Shown here in pieces: positions 6,182 through 11,562 of a stretch of DNA of 11,562 nt (positions within the stretch are counted from its first letter, which is position 1; each line of letters opens with the position of its first letter). Made by a program: the position numbers and the translations under genes. The notes below the pieces were generated by a model, which was not told the DNA's origin, made no database searches, and worked only from the letters and a program-made list of their open reading frames with translations. This DNA comes from Bacteriovoracaceae bacterium (GTDB taxonomy: Bacteria; Bdellovibrionota; UBA1018): NCBI GenBank assembly GCA_023250755.1, contig JAHFAC010000029.1, positions 1 through 11,562 on the forward strand. Direction: 5' to 3'.

Positions 6182-7777
6182 ATGAGGCAGGCTTCATCCC
6201 AGATCGCTTTTTTAGCAGGCATGTTTTTTTTCTCTGGATGTGCCCATTTTCGAGGTTCACAGCAAAGTCAGCCTGAGCCGGAGCCCAAAACGCTTACTGA
6301 AGTGATTAAGCGAGATCTCAAACCGTCGGGAGCTGCTTTTTCAGGAGTTTCCAATCCGACTGAGATTATGATTCATGGCATAAAACTTCAAAATACCCAG
6401 TTTGATTTTCCGGTCCAGGTGAATTCAAGAGTGGAGCAATGGGTAGAGTATTTTTTGGGGAAGGGAAGACCTTACTTCGCAAAATACCTCGAACGTTCGG
6501 AGTTTTTCATTCCTTATATCACGCCCCTTCTTAGGCAGAATAAAATGCCCGAAGATTTGGTTTATCTCGCGATGATTGAGAGTGGGTTTAACAATCATGC
6601 CCGGTCGCGCGCAAAAGCAGTGGGGCCGTGGCAATTTATTTCTGCTACAGGAAAGCGTTATGGTCTCATGGTTAATTGGTGGGTCGATGAGCGCCGGGAT
6701 ACGCGTAAATCCACGTTGGCGGCGGTTGAATATTTGAAAGATCTTCACGAGATGTTTCAAAGTTGGGAGCTCGCGGCTGCCGCTTATAATTCAGGTGAGG
6801 CGAAGATTGCCCGCGCTATTCGAAGGTTTGGCGTTAAAGATTTTTGGGTGATTTCGAGACATCGATTTTTAAGGCCAGAGACTCGTGATTATGTTCCTAA
6901 AATCATAGCGGCGGCCTTGATCGCTAAAAATCGGACGCAGTTTGGTTTTCCTGCCTCTTCGACCGTGCAGCCGAGTGCAGACGAGGCAGTGGCTGGAGAT
7001 GGCTCAGTTGTCAAGGTGGAGAGTGAGACGGATAATGCAAAGCAGCAGCCATCGGCATCAGTTTCCGCTGAGACATTGGCGACGCTCCTGAAAGACGAGG
7101 AGATCTATGATCCTTATGAGGATGATCCTGAAGACGAAGTTAAGCCAGAGCCAGAGCAAGTCACGGCGGCCCCGTCTACAGGGACTGAGCCTTTGCCCTT
7201 GGCTAAGTCGATTCCCACTCCTCAGGTGAGCAAGAAGGGTGAGCTCAGTGGCTCGGAGTTAGCAGAGTTTGAGGTTCAGAGCCCTGCTGATCTTTTGAAG
7301 GTTGCCCGCGCTGCGGAGCTTTCTTATCAAACGGTCAAGAGTTTGAATCCAGAGATTCTTAGTTGGTGCACCCCGCCCATGGCACCCAGCTTCAGAATTA
7401 AGCTCCCTTCTTCAGCAAAAGATAAATTTTTAGCCAACTATAATCATGCCGCATTTCCAAGAAAGGTGAGTTTTCTCAGTTATAAGGTTCACAAGGGAGA
7501 AACTCTTTCGAAAGTGGCTAACCGTTTTGGAATTAAGGTGGATCCGGTGGCAGATTTAAATGGGATATCGCCACGAATGCCACTTCGGAGTGGGACGAAA
7601 ATTCTTTTGCCGATGCCCAATGATCAGTCAAGAAGCGTCGCATCGCTTGAGATTCGCGATCCGCCCGAAAAAAAACGGTTTCGCCGAAGGCGTGGGAAGC
7701 ACAATTACAAGGTGACTTTGAAAAATCGTGAAGGAGCCCGAGTTCGCCCGGTAACCACCCGTGTTCCCCCAGTTTAA
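6182..7777 (+). CDS. mltD: Membrane-bound lytic murein transglycosylase D (lipoprotein with LysM)
   Basis: MltD-type enzymes cleave the MurNAc-GlcNAc bond of peptidoglycan, forming 1,6-anhydro-MurNAc ends, from the periplasmic face of the outer membrane. The 531-residue product starts with a lipoprotein signal ending in FSGC (Cys20; Phe at -3 is a slightly unusual lipobox). The SLT domain covers about 105-255: MPEDLVYLAMIESGF (122-136) with catalytic Glu133, AVGPWQF (146-152), and AAAYNSGEAKIARAI (199-213). An acidic Pro/Glu linker follows (about 305-330), then a degenerate LysM-like segment (361-409) and a clear LysM (YKVHKGETLSKVANRFG, 434-450, to about 478). The tail is very basic (KKRFRRRRGKH, 497-507), which could bind anionic polymers. 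The ATG at 6182 gives a proper signal peptide; a TTG at 6146 would add 12 residues and overlaps the -35. Divergent from the exported cysteine protein. Confidence 0.93.
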   Translation: MRQASSQIAFLAGMFFFSGCAHFRGSQQSQPEPEPKTLTEVIKRDLKPSGAAFSGVSNPTEIMIHGIKLQNTQFDFPVQVNSRVEQWVEYFLGKGRPYFAKYLERSEFFIPYITPLLRQNKMPEDLVYLAMIESGFNNHARSRAKAVGPWQFISATGKRYGLMVNWWVDERRDTRKSTLAAVEYLKDLHEMFQSWELAAAAYNSGEAKIARAIRRFGVKDFWVISRHRFLRPETRDYVPKIIAAALIAKNRTQFGFPASSTVQPSADEAVAGDGSVVKVESETDNAKQQPSASVSAETLATLLKDEEIYDPYEDDPEDEVKPEPEQVTAAPSTGTEPLPLAKSIPTPQVSKKGELSGSELAEFEVQSPADLLKVARAAELSYQTVKSLNPEILSWCTPPMAPSFRIKLPSSAKDKFLANYNHAAFPRKVSFLSYKVHKGETLSKVANRFGIKVDPVADLNGISPRMPLRSGTKILLPMPNDQSRSVASLEIRDPPEKKRFRRRRGKHNYKVTLKNREGARVRPVTTRVPPV

Positions 7778-7791
7778 GCTCTTAATCCCTC

Positions 7792-7821
7792 TTGCTTCGG
7801 ATGCTGCTCCCCCCCTATAAA
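7792..7821 (+). promoter_or_regulatory. Candidate promoter of lysC, -10 six bases before the ATG
   Basis: TATAAA (7816-7821, 5 of 6 matches) is preceded at 18 nt by TTGCTT (7792-7797, 3 of 6) and followed after exactly 6 nt (GAAGAG) by the ATG at 7828. The purine-rich GAAGAG touches the ATG and so cannot be a normally spaced Shine-Dalgarno. The transcript would start at or beside the initiation codon. I do not see a terminator between mltD and this site, so some read-through from mltD is possible. Confidence 0.5.
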
Positions 7822-7827
7822 GAAGAG

Positions 7828-9033
7828 ATGAGTCTCCTTGTCCAAAAATATGGTGGAACCTCTGTGGGATCGCCTAAGCGGATTCTATCTGTTGCAGAGC
7901 GGATTGCAAAGGTGCGAGCCCGGGGACATCAGTTAGTTGTCGTAGTGAGCGCCATGGGGCACACGACTGACGAATTGATTGAGCTGGCGCATCGAGTTTC
8001 AGATCGTCCCCCCCATCGCGAGATGGATATGCTCCTTACTGCGGGAGAGCGGATTTCGATGGCGCTTCTGAGTATGGCTCTTTCAGATCTCAAAATCCCT
8101 GCCGTTTCTTTTACGGGTTCGCAAACCGGCATCATCACGGACTCCAGTCATCGTTGCGCGCGAATTAGGCAAATTCTGGGGGATCGGGTTCGCTCTGCTC
8201 TGGCAGAGGACAAGGTGGCAATCGTGGCCGGTTTTCAAGGCGTCAGCGAAACCAAGGAGATTACCACTTTAGGTCGGGGCGGTTCTGACACGACAGCAGT
8301 CGCATTGGCTGCTACGCTTGGAGCGGAGTCGTGCGAAATTTTCACGGATGTGGATGGAGTCTTTTCGGCCGATCCTAGGATAGTTCCACAAGCGTGGCTT
8401 TGGAGCCAGATTCCGCATGATCTGATGGTTGAAATGGCAACACGGGGGGCAGGTGTTTTGCACCCACGGAGCGTTGAACTTTCTAAGCAGTTTGGAGTTG
8501 TGCTTCGCGTACGCAGTAGTCTGAACGAAAGTGAGGGGACCGAAGTGATGTCTAGAAAAAAAGAAATTATGGAAGAATACCAGGTAGTGGGTGTGACTTC
8601 GGATCCAGGCAAAGCCCTTCTCATCGTTGATTTGATGAGACCCACCGTATTGAGTTCGATTTGGGACGCAGCGGCCCATGCGCATCTTTCTGTGGTTGCG
8701 CCCATGTTTTCGGCGGGTCGGATTGCATTTTTCGCTGAGCGAGATGCCGAAGGTGATTGGAAAAAGAAATTAGAACAGCTCTCGAATGATGGATTTGTCT
8801 CAAAATACGAATTTGACAAGACAGTGGTTCCCGTTTCGATCGTGGGCGATCGCTTTTCACAGGATGGTGCAGCTTTATCTGAGGTCATCGAAGCTCTCGG
8901 AAAGCACAAGATTCTGGTTACGCATGGCGTGGCTTCGGCTCTTGCGATTACGGTCGCGGTTTCGGCTGGGCGGGAAAAAGAGGCGGTTCAAGCGCTGCAC
9001 GCACGTTTTCTGGGTGAGGGGAGAAAAAACTAA
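7828..9033 (+). CDS. lysC: Aspartate kinase, alpha subunit (class II, with C-terminal ACT domains)
   Basis: Aspartokinase phosphorylates aspartate to aspartyl-4-phosphate, the first step towards diaminopimelate/lysine, threonine and methionine, in the cytoplasm. The 401-residue product has the amino acid kinase domain in residues 1-240: VQKYGGTSVG (5-14, Lys7), VVVVSAMG (37-44), TAGERIS (71-77), the GRGGSDTT nucleotide loop (149-156), EIFTDVDGVFSADPR (170-184) and GAGVLHPRSVE (208-218). Two ACT domains follow (about 252-325 and 334-395). The second ends in ILVTHGVASALAITVAV where lysine-sensitive enzymes usually have a MISTSE-like segment, so its allostery may differ. I chose ATG 7828 because it places the KYGG motif at residue 7; a TTG at 7792 and an ATG at 7801 would add atypical residues over the promoter. 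Length fits the Bacillus AK II type. The stop TAA shares a base with the next ATG (TAATG). Confidence 0.95.
   Translation: MSLLVQKYGGTSVGSPKRILSVAERIAKVRARGHQLVVVVSAMGHTTDELIELAHRVSDRPPHREMDMLLTAGERISMALLSMALSDLKIPAVSFTGSQTGIITDSSHRCARIRQILGDRVRSALAEDKVAIVAGFQGVSETKEITTLGRGGSDTTAVALAATLGAESCEIFTDVDGVFSADPRIVPQAWLWSQIPHDLMVEMATRGAGVLHPRSVELSKQFGVVLRVRSSLNESEGTEVMSRKKEIMEEYQVVGVTSDPGKALLIVDLMRPTVLSSIWDAAAHAHLSVVAPMFSAGRIAFFAERDAEGDWKKKLEQLSNDGFVSKYEFDKTVVPVSIVGDRFSQDGAALSEVIEALGKHKILVTHGVASALAITVAVSAGREKEAVQALHARFLGEGRKN
8533..8538 (+). promoter_or_regulatory. Internal Shine-Dalgarno inside lysC
   Basis: GAGGGG lies 9 nt ahead of an in-frame ATG (8548) within lysC. It is as strong as any Shine-Dalgarno in the window, while the full-length lysC start has none. 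It sits at the boundary between the kinase and ACT domains, where Bacillus and Corynebacterium aspartokinase genes start their beta subunit. Confidence 0.6.
8548..9033 (+). CDS. lysC: Aspartate kinase beta subunit from an internal start (predicted)
   Basis: The in-frame ATG at lysC codon 241 would give a 161-residue protein consisting only of the two ACT domains, starting MSRKKEIMEE. Class II aspartokinases of Bacillus subtilis and Corynebacterium glutamicum are alpha2beta2, with a beta subunit of about 160-170 residues translated from an internal start at a corresponding place. There, the beta subunit binds effector and stabilises the complex. The well-placed GAGGGG upstream, the size and the domain boundary all agree. 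This is a prediction from sequence; the same ATG would also be an ordinary codon of the full-length chain. Confidence 0.6.
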   Translation: MSRKKEIMEEYQVVGVTSDPGKALLIVDLMRPTVLSSIWDAAAHAHLSVVAPMFSAGRIAFFAERDAEGDWKKKLEQLSNDGFVSKYEFDKTVVPVSIVGDRFSQDGAALSEVIEALGKHKILVTHGVASALAITVAVSAGREKEAVQALHARFLGEGRKN

Positions 9034-10148
9034 TGGAAGAAAACCAAGTTGTCGTCGTGGGTGACGGTTGGGCAGCGTTGGGTGCCGTTGGATTTTTAGG
9101 AGGTTCAGGAGTGCCCGTGCGCTGGATCGCGGGTGGATTTCCACGCTTTTTGGCGCCATTACCCAGTTTCAGTTCAGGTCCTGGCCTTGAAGCCTGGAAG
9201 GACTTGGTTTCTCATCTTGGGCTCGAGGTGGGGCAGGCTGAGGAAGGATCGTTTCTTCGTGAATTTAAAAATAAGGCTTTTCGAGAGGCTTCGTGGACAA
9301 AACTTTCGGAGTCTGAGGCAAGAATCACTCGGATGAATGAAAGTCTTTGGTGCCCAGAGACTCGATTTGTTCCTTCGTTTGAGAGTCGGTTTGAAAAAGA
9401 TCCTGTTGAGCTCGAAGAGGGGATTCGTCAATCCATCGCAAAGTTTGCTCATGTGCAGCGCCGAGAAGGAGTTTCAGTTAAAGATTTTTTAATTGAAAAG
9501 GGGCACGCAAAAGGCGTGATTTTGGATTCAGGTGAAACTGTGTCCGGAAGTCATGTTTTTTATGCCGATCGAGCGGTGTCTATCGGGGGGCATGCCGGTT
9601 TTCGTCACCGGGAGCCATTCGGCGCGCTCCAAATTTTGTTTGTGCATGAACAGGCGATCGGTGGATTGGGGCAGAACTTAGGCGGGATATTGACTCAAGA
9701 GGGCCTTCAAGAAGCTTTTTTTGCCCCGGTCACCAAAGAAAGCGGGGATGAATTTCAAAGACATGTTTTTGGATATTTCTCGGCCGATGGAAAGAGAAGT
9801 ATTTGGACACTCTTCTTGACTGCGGAGGAGACCGAAGACAATCATGAAATCACTAAAAAACTTCGTCGGATCAAACAGGTTTTGGATCGAATGTTCACGG
9901 GACCTTCTTGGTTACCAGAGGGTAAGGAGAGTTTTCAGGCAACGATTTTAGATGAGCAGGTTCGATTGATTGAAAAAGCAGTTTTTGTAAAGGGTGAGTC
10001 TCCCGAGGAGCCTGTGACGCTTTCAAAAATTCACGGACTTTTCTTTCTCACGGATGCGTATGGCCCGTCGAGCGCTATGCATCAGGCCTCAATGACGGTA
10101 GGACGGATTTCGTCGATGTCATTCCCGTCTTCTTGCCCATCTCCTTGA
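9033..10148 (+). CDS. FAD/NAD(P)-binding oxidoreductase-like protein
   Basis: The 371-residue product has the outline of a flavoprotein of the amine oxidase/phytoene desaturase kind but no firm family. The N-terminus is a Rossmann strand-turn-helix, QVVVVGDGWAALGAVGFLGG (5-24), with G10, G12 and A15 in the dinucleotide-binding pattern. Inside, VKDFLIEKGHAKGVILDSGE (149-168) resembles the usual v-x-G-V-x-x-x-x-G-E strands before a second Rossmann segment. Near the end, GLFFLTDAYGPSSAMHQAS (335-353) resembles the flavin-binding G-D-A-x-x-x-x-x-x-x-A segment, with T340 where a Gly is common. Substrate cannot be inferred. It starts on the TAATG junction with lysC (one shared base), with GGAG 10 nt upstream, so it is co-transcribed and probably coupled to lysC. 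Its last 74 bp run antisense to the end of comFC. Confidence 0.82.
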   Translation: MEENQVVVVGDGWAALGAVGFLGGSGVPVRWIAGGFPRFLAPLPSFSSGPGLEAWKDLVSHLGLEVGQAEEGSFLREFKNKAFREASWTKLSESEARITRMNESLWCPETRFVPSFESRFEKDPVELEEGIRQSIAKFAHVQRREGVSVKDFLIEKGHAKGVILDSGETVSGSHVFYADRAVSIGGHAGFRHREPFGALQILFVHEQAIGGLGQNLGGILTQEGLQEAFFAPVTKESGDEFQRHVFGYFSADGKRSIWTLFLTAEETEDNHEITKKLRRIKQVLDRMFTGPSWLPEGKESFQATILDEQVRLIEKAVFVKGESPEEPVTLSKIHGLFFLTDAYGPSSAMHQASMTVGRISSMSFPSSCPSP

Positions 10149-10863
10149 CGAAAGCCGGCCGGAGGCCGAGGCAGAAGAGATGGACTTCTTGAGCGCCCCA
10201 TTGAGCGAGTTCTTGAGCAGCTGTTTTTAGGGTGTGACCGGTAGTCATAAAATCGTCGACCAGCAAGATTTTTTTGTTTTCAAGAGGCCGGCTTGGATTT
10301 TTCCACTCCGGATGGATAGCAAATTGGAGTGAGTGGAGTCGCCGATGATTCAGAGCGAGTTCAGCCTGCCGTTTTTGGCCAATCAGCTTTGGAACGGTAA
10401 AAAGCGCTTCGAGTACTTGAACTCCCGTTTCTCGACTAATCCAGTTGGCAGTGATGCGCGCTGGGCTTCGACGGAGTTGCCAGCTTCTTCTCAGGTCTTG
10501 AGGGATGGGGATGATCCAATCCGCCTGAGTTTTTAACCAGGTATCTTTGAGCGAGCGATCCGCTTGCAGGATTTTTTGATCGAAAAGTGGACCACCGTGT
10601 GTTTTCCATTTTTTTAGAACCGAGTATCCCTGCCCAACCAGGAGGTACTTTGCAGCACAAGATTTGATTTTAAGACGCTCATGAAACTGTGCCCAGGGTT
10701 TGAGGCACTGCGAATTTGTGGCAGCGGCACATTCCGGACTAGCACAGTGCGGGCAAAGAGGAGGGCAGGGGATGAGGGAGTTTAAGCAGTCTTCACAGAG
10801 CGGAAAAGCCTTGGCTGAGGGGGGCTGTTCACAATGATTGCACTGAAATAAAAGACGAAGCAT
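10075..10863 (-). CDS. comFC: ComF family phosphoribosyltransferase-like protein
   Basis: ComF/ComFC (GntX in enterobacteria) is a cytoplasmic protein needed for natural transformation, working with the ComFA helicase and DprA in handling incoming single strands. The 262-residue product has an N-terminal zinc-finger part with paired cysteines (C8-x2-C11, C23-x2-C26, C37-x2-C40, plus C33 and C45). A phosphoribosyltransferase domain follows, with DWIIPIPQDLRR (115-126), GQKRQAELALNHRR (162-175) and the PRPP loop ILLVDDFMTTGHTL (199-212). The fold normally ends soon after LFCLGLRP (229-236). Here about 26 further basic/polar residues follow, and these are the part lying antisense to the flavoprotein gene. 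The ATG at 10863 has no Shine-Dalgarno; a TATATT lies about 40 nt upstream but without a well-placed -35. Neighbouring genes are not competence genes. Confidence 0.9.
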   Translation of the reverse strand: MLRLLFQCNHCEQPPSAKAFPLCEDCLNSLIPCPPLCPHCASPECAAATNSQCLKPWAQFHERLKIKSCAAKYLLVGQGYSVLKKWKTHGGPLFDQKILQADRSLKDTWLKTQADWIIPIPQDLRRSWQLRRSPARITANWISRETGVQVLEALFTVPKLIGQKRQAELALNHRRLHSLQFAIHPEWKNPSRPLENKKILLVDDFMTTGHTLKTAAQELAQWGAQEVHLFCLGLRPAFVKEMGKKTGMTSTKSVLPSLRPDA

Positions 10864-11010
10864 TCAAGCGAGCTTTGCAAAGGTAGGGCCCTTTTCTGCT
10901 TTAATATACAAATCACGGAAAAAGAAGTTTAGGCAATATTTTTTATTTTGATTTTACTCGACAGTCGAACATTCCTTTGTCAGTCAGTTGGGGACGGAGT
11001 GATGAAGATT

Positions 11011-11060
11011 ATTATCATATTATTATTTAAATTATTGTAATTATTAGTATTTTTATGATT
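11011..11060 (+). other. Extremely AT-rich block in the comFC / secreted-protein intergenic region
   Basis: Only 4 of 50 bases are G or C (8%), against near-balanced composition around it, with repeated ATTATT and the palindrome ATTTAAAT at 11025-11032. It lies in the 285-bp gap (10864-11148) between the divergent comFC and the right-edge gene. The same gap holds a TCGAC-A-GTCGA palindrome (10958-10968). A TATGAT (11054-11059) could be a -10 for the right-edge gene, but no convincing -35 precedes it. The minus-strand frame across this block (10980-11216) is low-complexity Asn-rich and not a believable gene. Confidence 0.6.
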
Positions 11061-11148
11061 TATCCAGGCGTTGTTTTGCTTGGTATCCGTTTTGCTCTTT
11101 AGGGGGTGAAGAGAGCCGGTGAACTGAGAGAGTGTGAGTGAAGAGACG

Positions 11149-11562
11149 ATGACAAATCCTGTTTTATATCGATTGCTCATTTTAGCTGCCTGCTTTTTGT
11201 GGCTCGGGCCGGCCATGGCTGAAGATCAGCCCGGTACTGGGTTAGCCGATCCTGCAGTTGCAATGATTTATGAGGCTCTCTATGGAGACACTGAGAGTCA
11301 GAGAGCTGCGTCTCTGAGCGAGTTTGAGAAGATCCGGATGAGTTCGAGTGAATCCAGGAAAAAAGAACTCGATGCTCTTGTTCGGGATACCTATTATCTG
11401 AAAATAATTACAAAAGAAGTGCCACGCCCGTGTGAGGTGATCTGTTCCTTAGCAAAAAATTCGCAGAAATGGATGGAGTTAGGATTTTTTGATCCAGATG
11501 ATCGAGATCTTCGCATAACATCCTGGATGTTTTCTCTTCGCTCACTAGCTGCTCTTTTTATT
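11149..11562 (+). CDS. Unrecognised secreted protein, N-terminal part (cut by window edge)
   Basis: The frame is open from the ATG at 11149 to the right edge (138 codons). It begins with a standard Sec signal peptide, MTNPVLYRLLILAACFLWLG, and a PAMA-EDQ cleavage site after residue 24. The mature part is hydrophilic and helical: ADPAVAMIYEALYGD (33-47), a long charged stretch with SLSEFEKIR (55-63) and SRKKELDALVRD (69-80), then VPRPCEVICSLAKN (91-104) with C95 and C99 that could form a disulfide. I recognise no family. A purine-rich AAGAGA lies just before the ATG and supports it; an in-frame GTG at 11134 would add five residues. Probably periplasmic or exported; the remainder lies outside the window. 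Confidence 0.7.
   Translation, partial: MTNPVLYRLLILAACFLWLGPAMAEDQPGTGLADPAVAMIYEALYGDTESQRAASLSEFEKIRMSSSESRKKELDALVRDTYYLKIITKEVPRPCEVICSLAKNSQKWMELGFFDPDDRDLRITSWMFSLRSLAALFI

Noticed and set aside
7792..7827. Longer lysC start at TTG 7792 or ATG 7801
   Set aside because: The added residues are not family-like and the bases look like the promoter; the conserved KYGG motif fits a start at 7828.
8235..8909. Minus-strand open frame of 224 residues opposite lysC
   Set aside because: It is rich in Ser/Thr/Arg with no domain, and it is the complement of a strongly conserved aspartokinase; typical antisense shadow.
10980..11216. Minus-strand frame of 78 residues across the AT-rich island
   Set aside because: Its Asn/Ile-rich middle is just the translation of ATTATT repeats, and it overlaps the signal-peptide coding start of the right-edge gene.
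1..11562. CRISPR arrays, tRNA or rRNA genes, insertion sequences, phage genes
   Set aside because: No spaced direct repeats, no cloverleaf or rRNA-like stretches and no transposase or integrase motifs were seen by reading; no computational scan was run.

Overview
The window looks like a chromosomal housekeeping stretch from a Gram-negative bacterium of moderate GC. It holds a lipoprotein murein transglycosylase, a MurJ lipid II flippase and several proteins with Sec-type signal peptides. The DUF507-like gene and the gene mix fit the Bdellovibrionota or other delta-proteobacteria-like lineages, but that placement is inference. I see no insertion sequence, phage gene, CRISPR array, tRNA or rRNA.

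Layout. On the left edge, minus strand, is the start of an Rsm22-like methyltransferase (1-547, cut by the window). Diverging from it is a tight plus-strand run, probably one operon: a 642-residue biotin carboxylase/acyl-CoA carboxylase alpha-like protein (639-2567), a 98-residue protein resembling the polyhydroxyalkanoate-system family (2578-2874), murJ (2871-4514, ATGA overlap) and a DUF507-like gene (4554-5000). A palindrome followed by a T run lies after it. Next come two unrecognised exported-type proteins that converge and overlap by 115 bp (5184-5609 plus; 5495-6142 minus). Then mltD (6182-7777), lysC (7828-9033) and a flavoprotein-like gene joined to lysC by a TAATG junction (9033-10148). 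The last overlaps the 3' end of a minus-strand comFC (10075-10863) by 74 bp. A 285-bp intergenic region with a 50-bp block of 8% GC leads to a secreted protein cut by the right edge (11149-11562).

Main points of interest. (1) The carboxylase-like protein aligns colinearly with biotin carboxylase, yet two of three Mg ligands, the catalytic glutamate and the biotinylated lysine of its C-terminal domain all appear replaced. It looks like a pseudoenzyme of the whole carboxylase alpha chain. (2) lysC carries an internal in-frame ATG (codon 241) with a strong Shine-Dalgarno exactly at the catalytic/ACT domain boundary, predicting a separate beta subunit as in Bacillus and Corynebacterium aspartokinases. 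(3) At three starts (Rsm22-like, mltD, lysC) a -10-like hexamer sits exactly 6 nt before the ATG with no usable Shine-Dalgarno, so these mRNAs may be leaderless. Several other genes (DUF507-like, flavoprotein, the internal lysC start) do have one. (4) Two convergent gene pairs overlap at their 3' ends.

How the genes work together: MurJ and MltD belong to peptidoglycan export and turnover, LysC feeds the aspartate pathway that makes diaminopimelate and lysine, and ComFC belongs to DNA uptake. The carboxylase-like protein has no partner beta subunit in the window.
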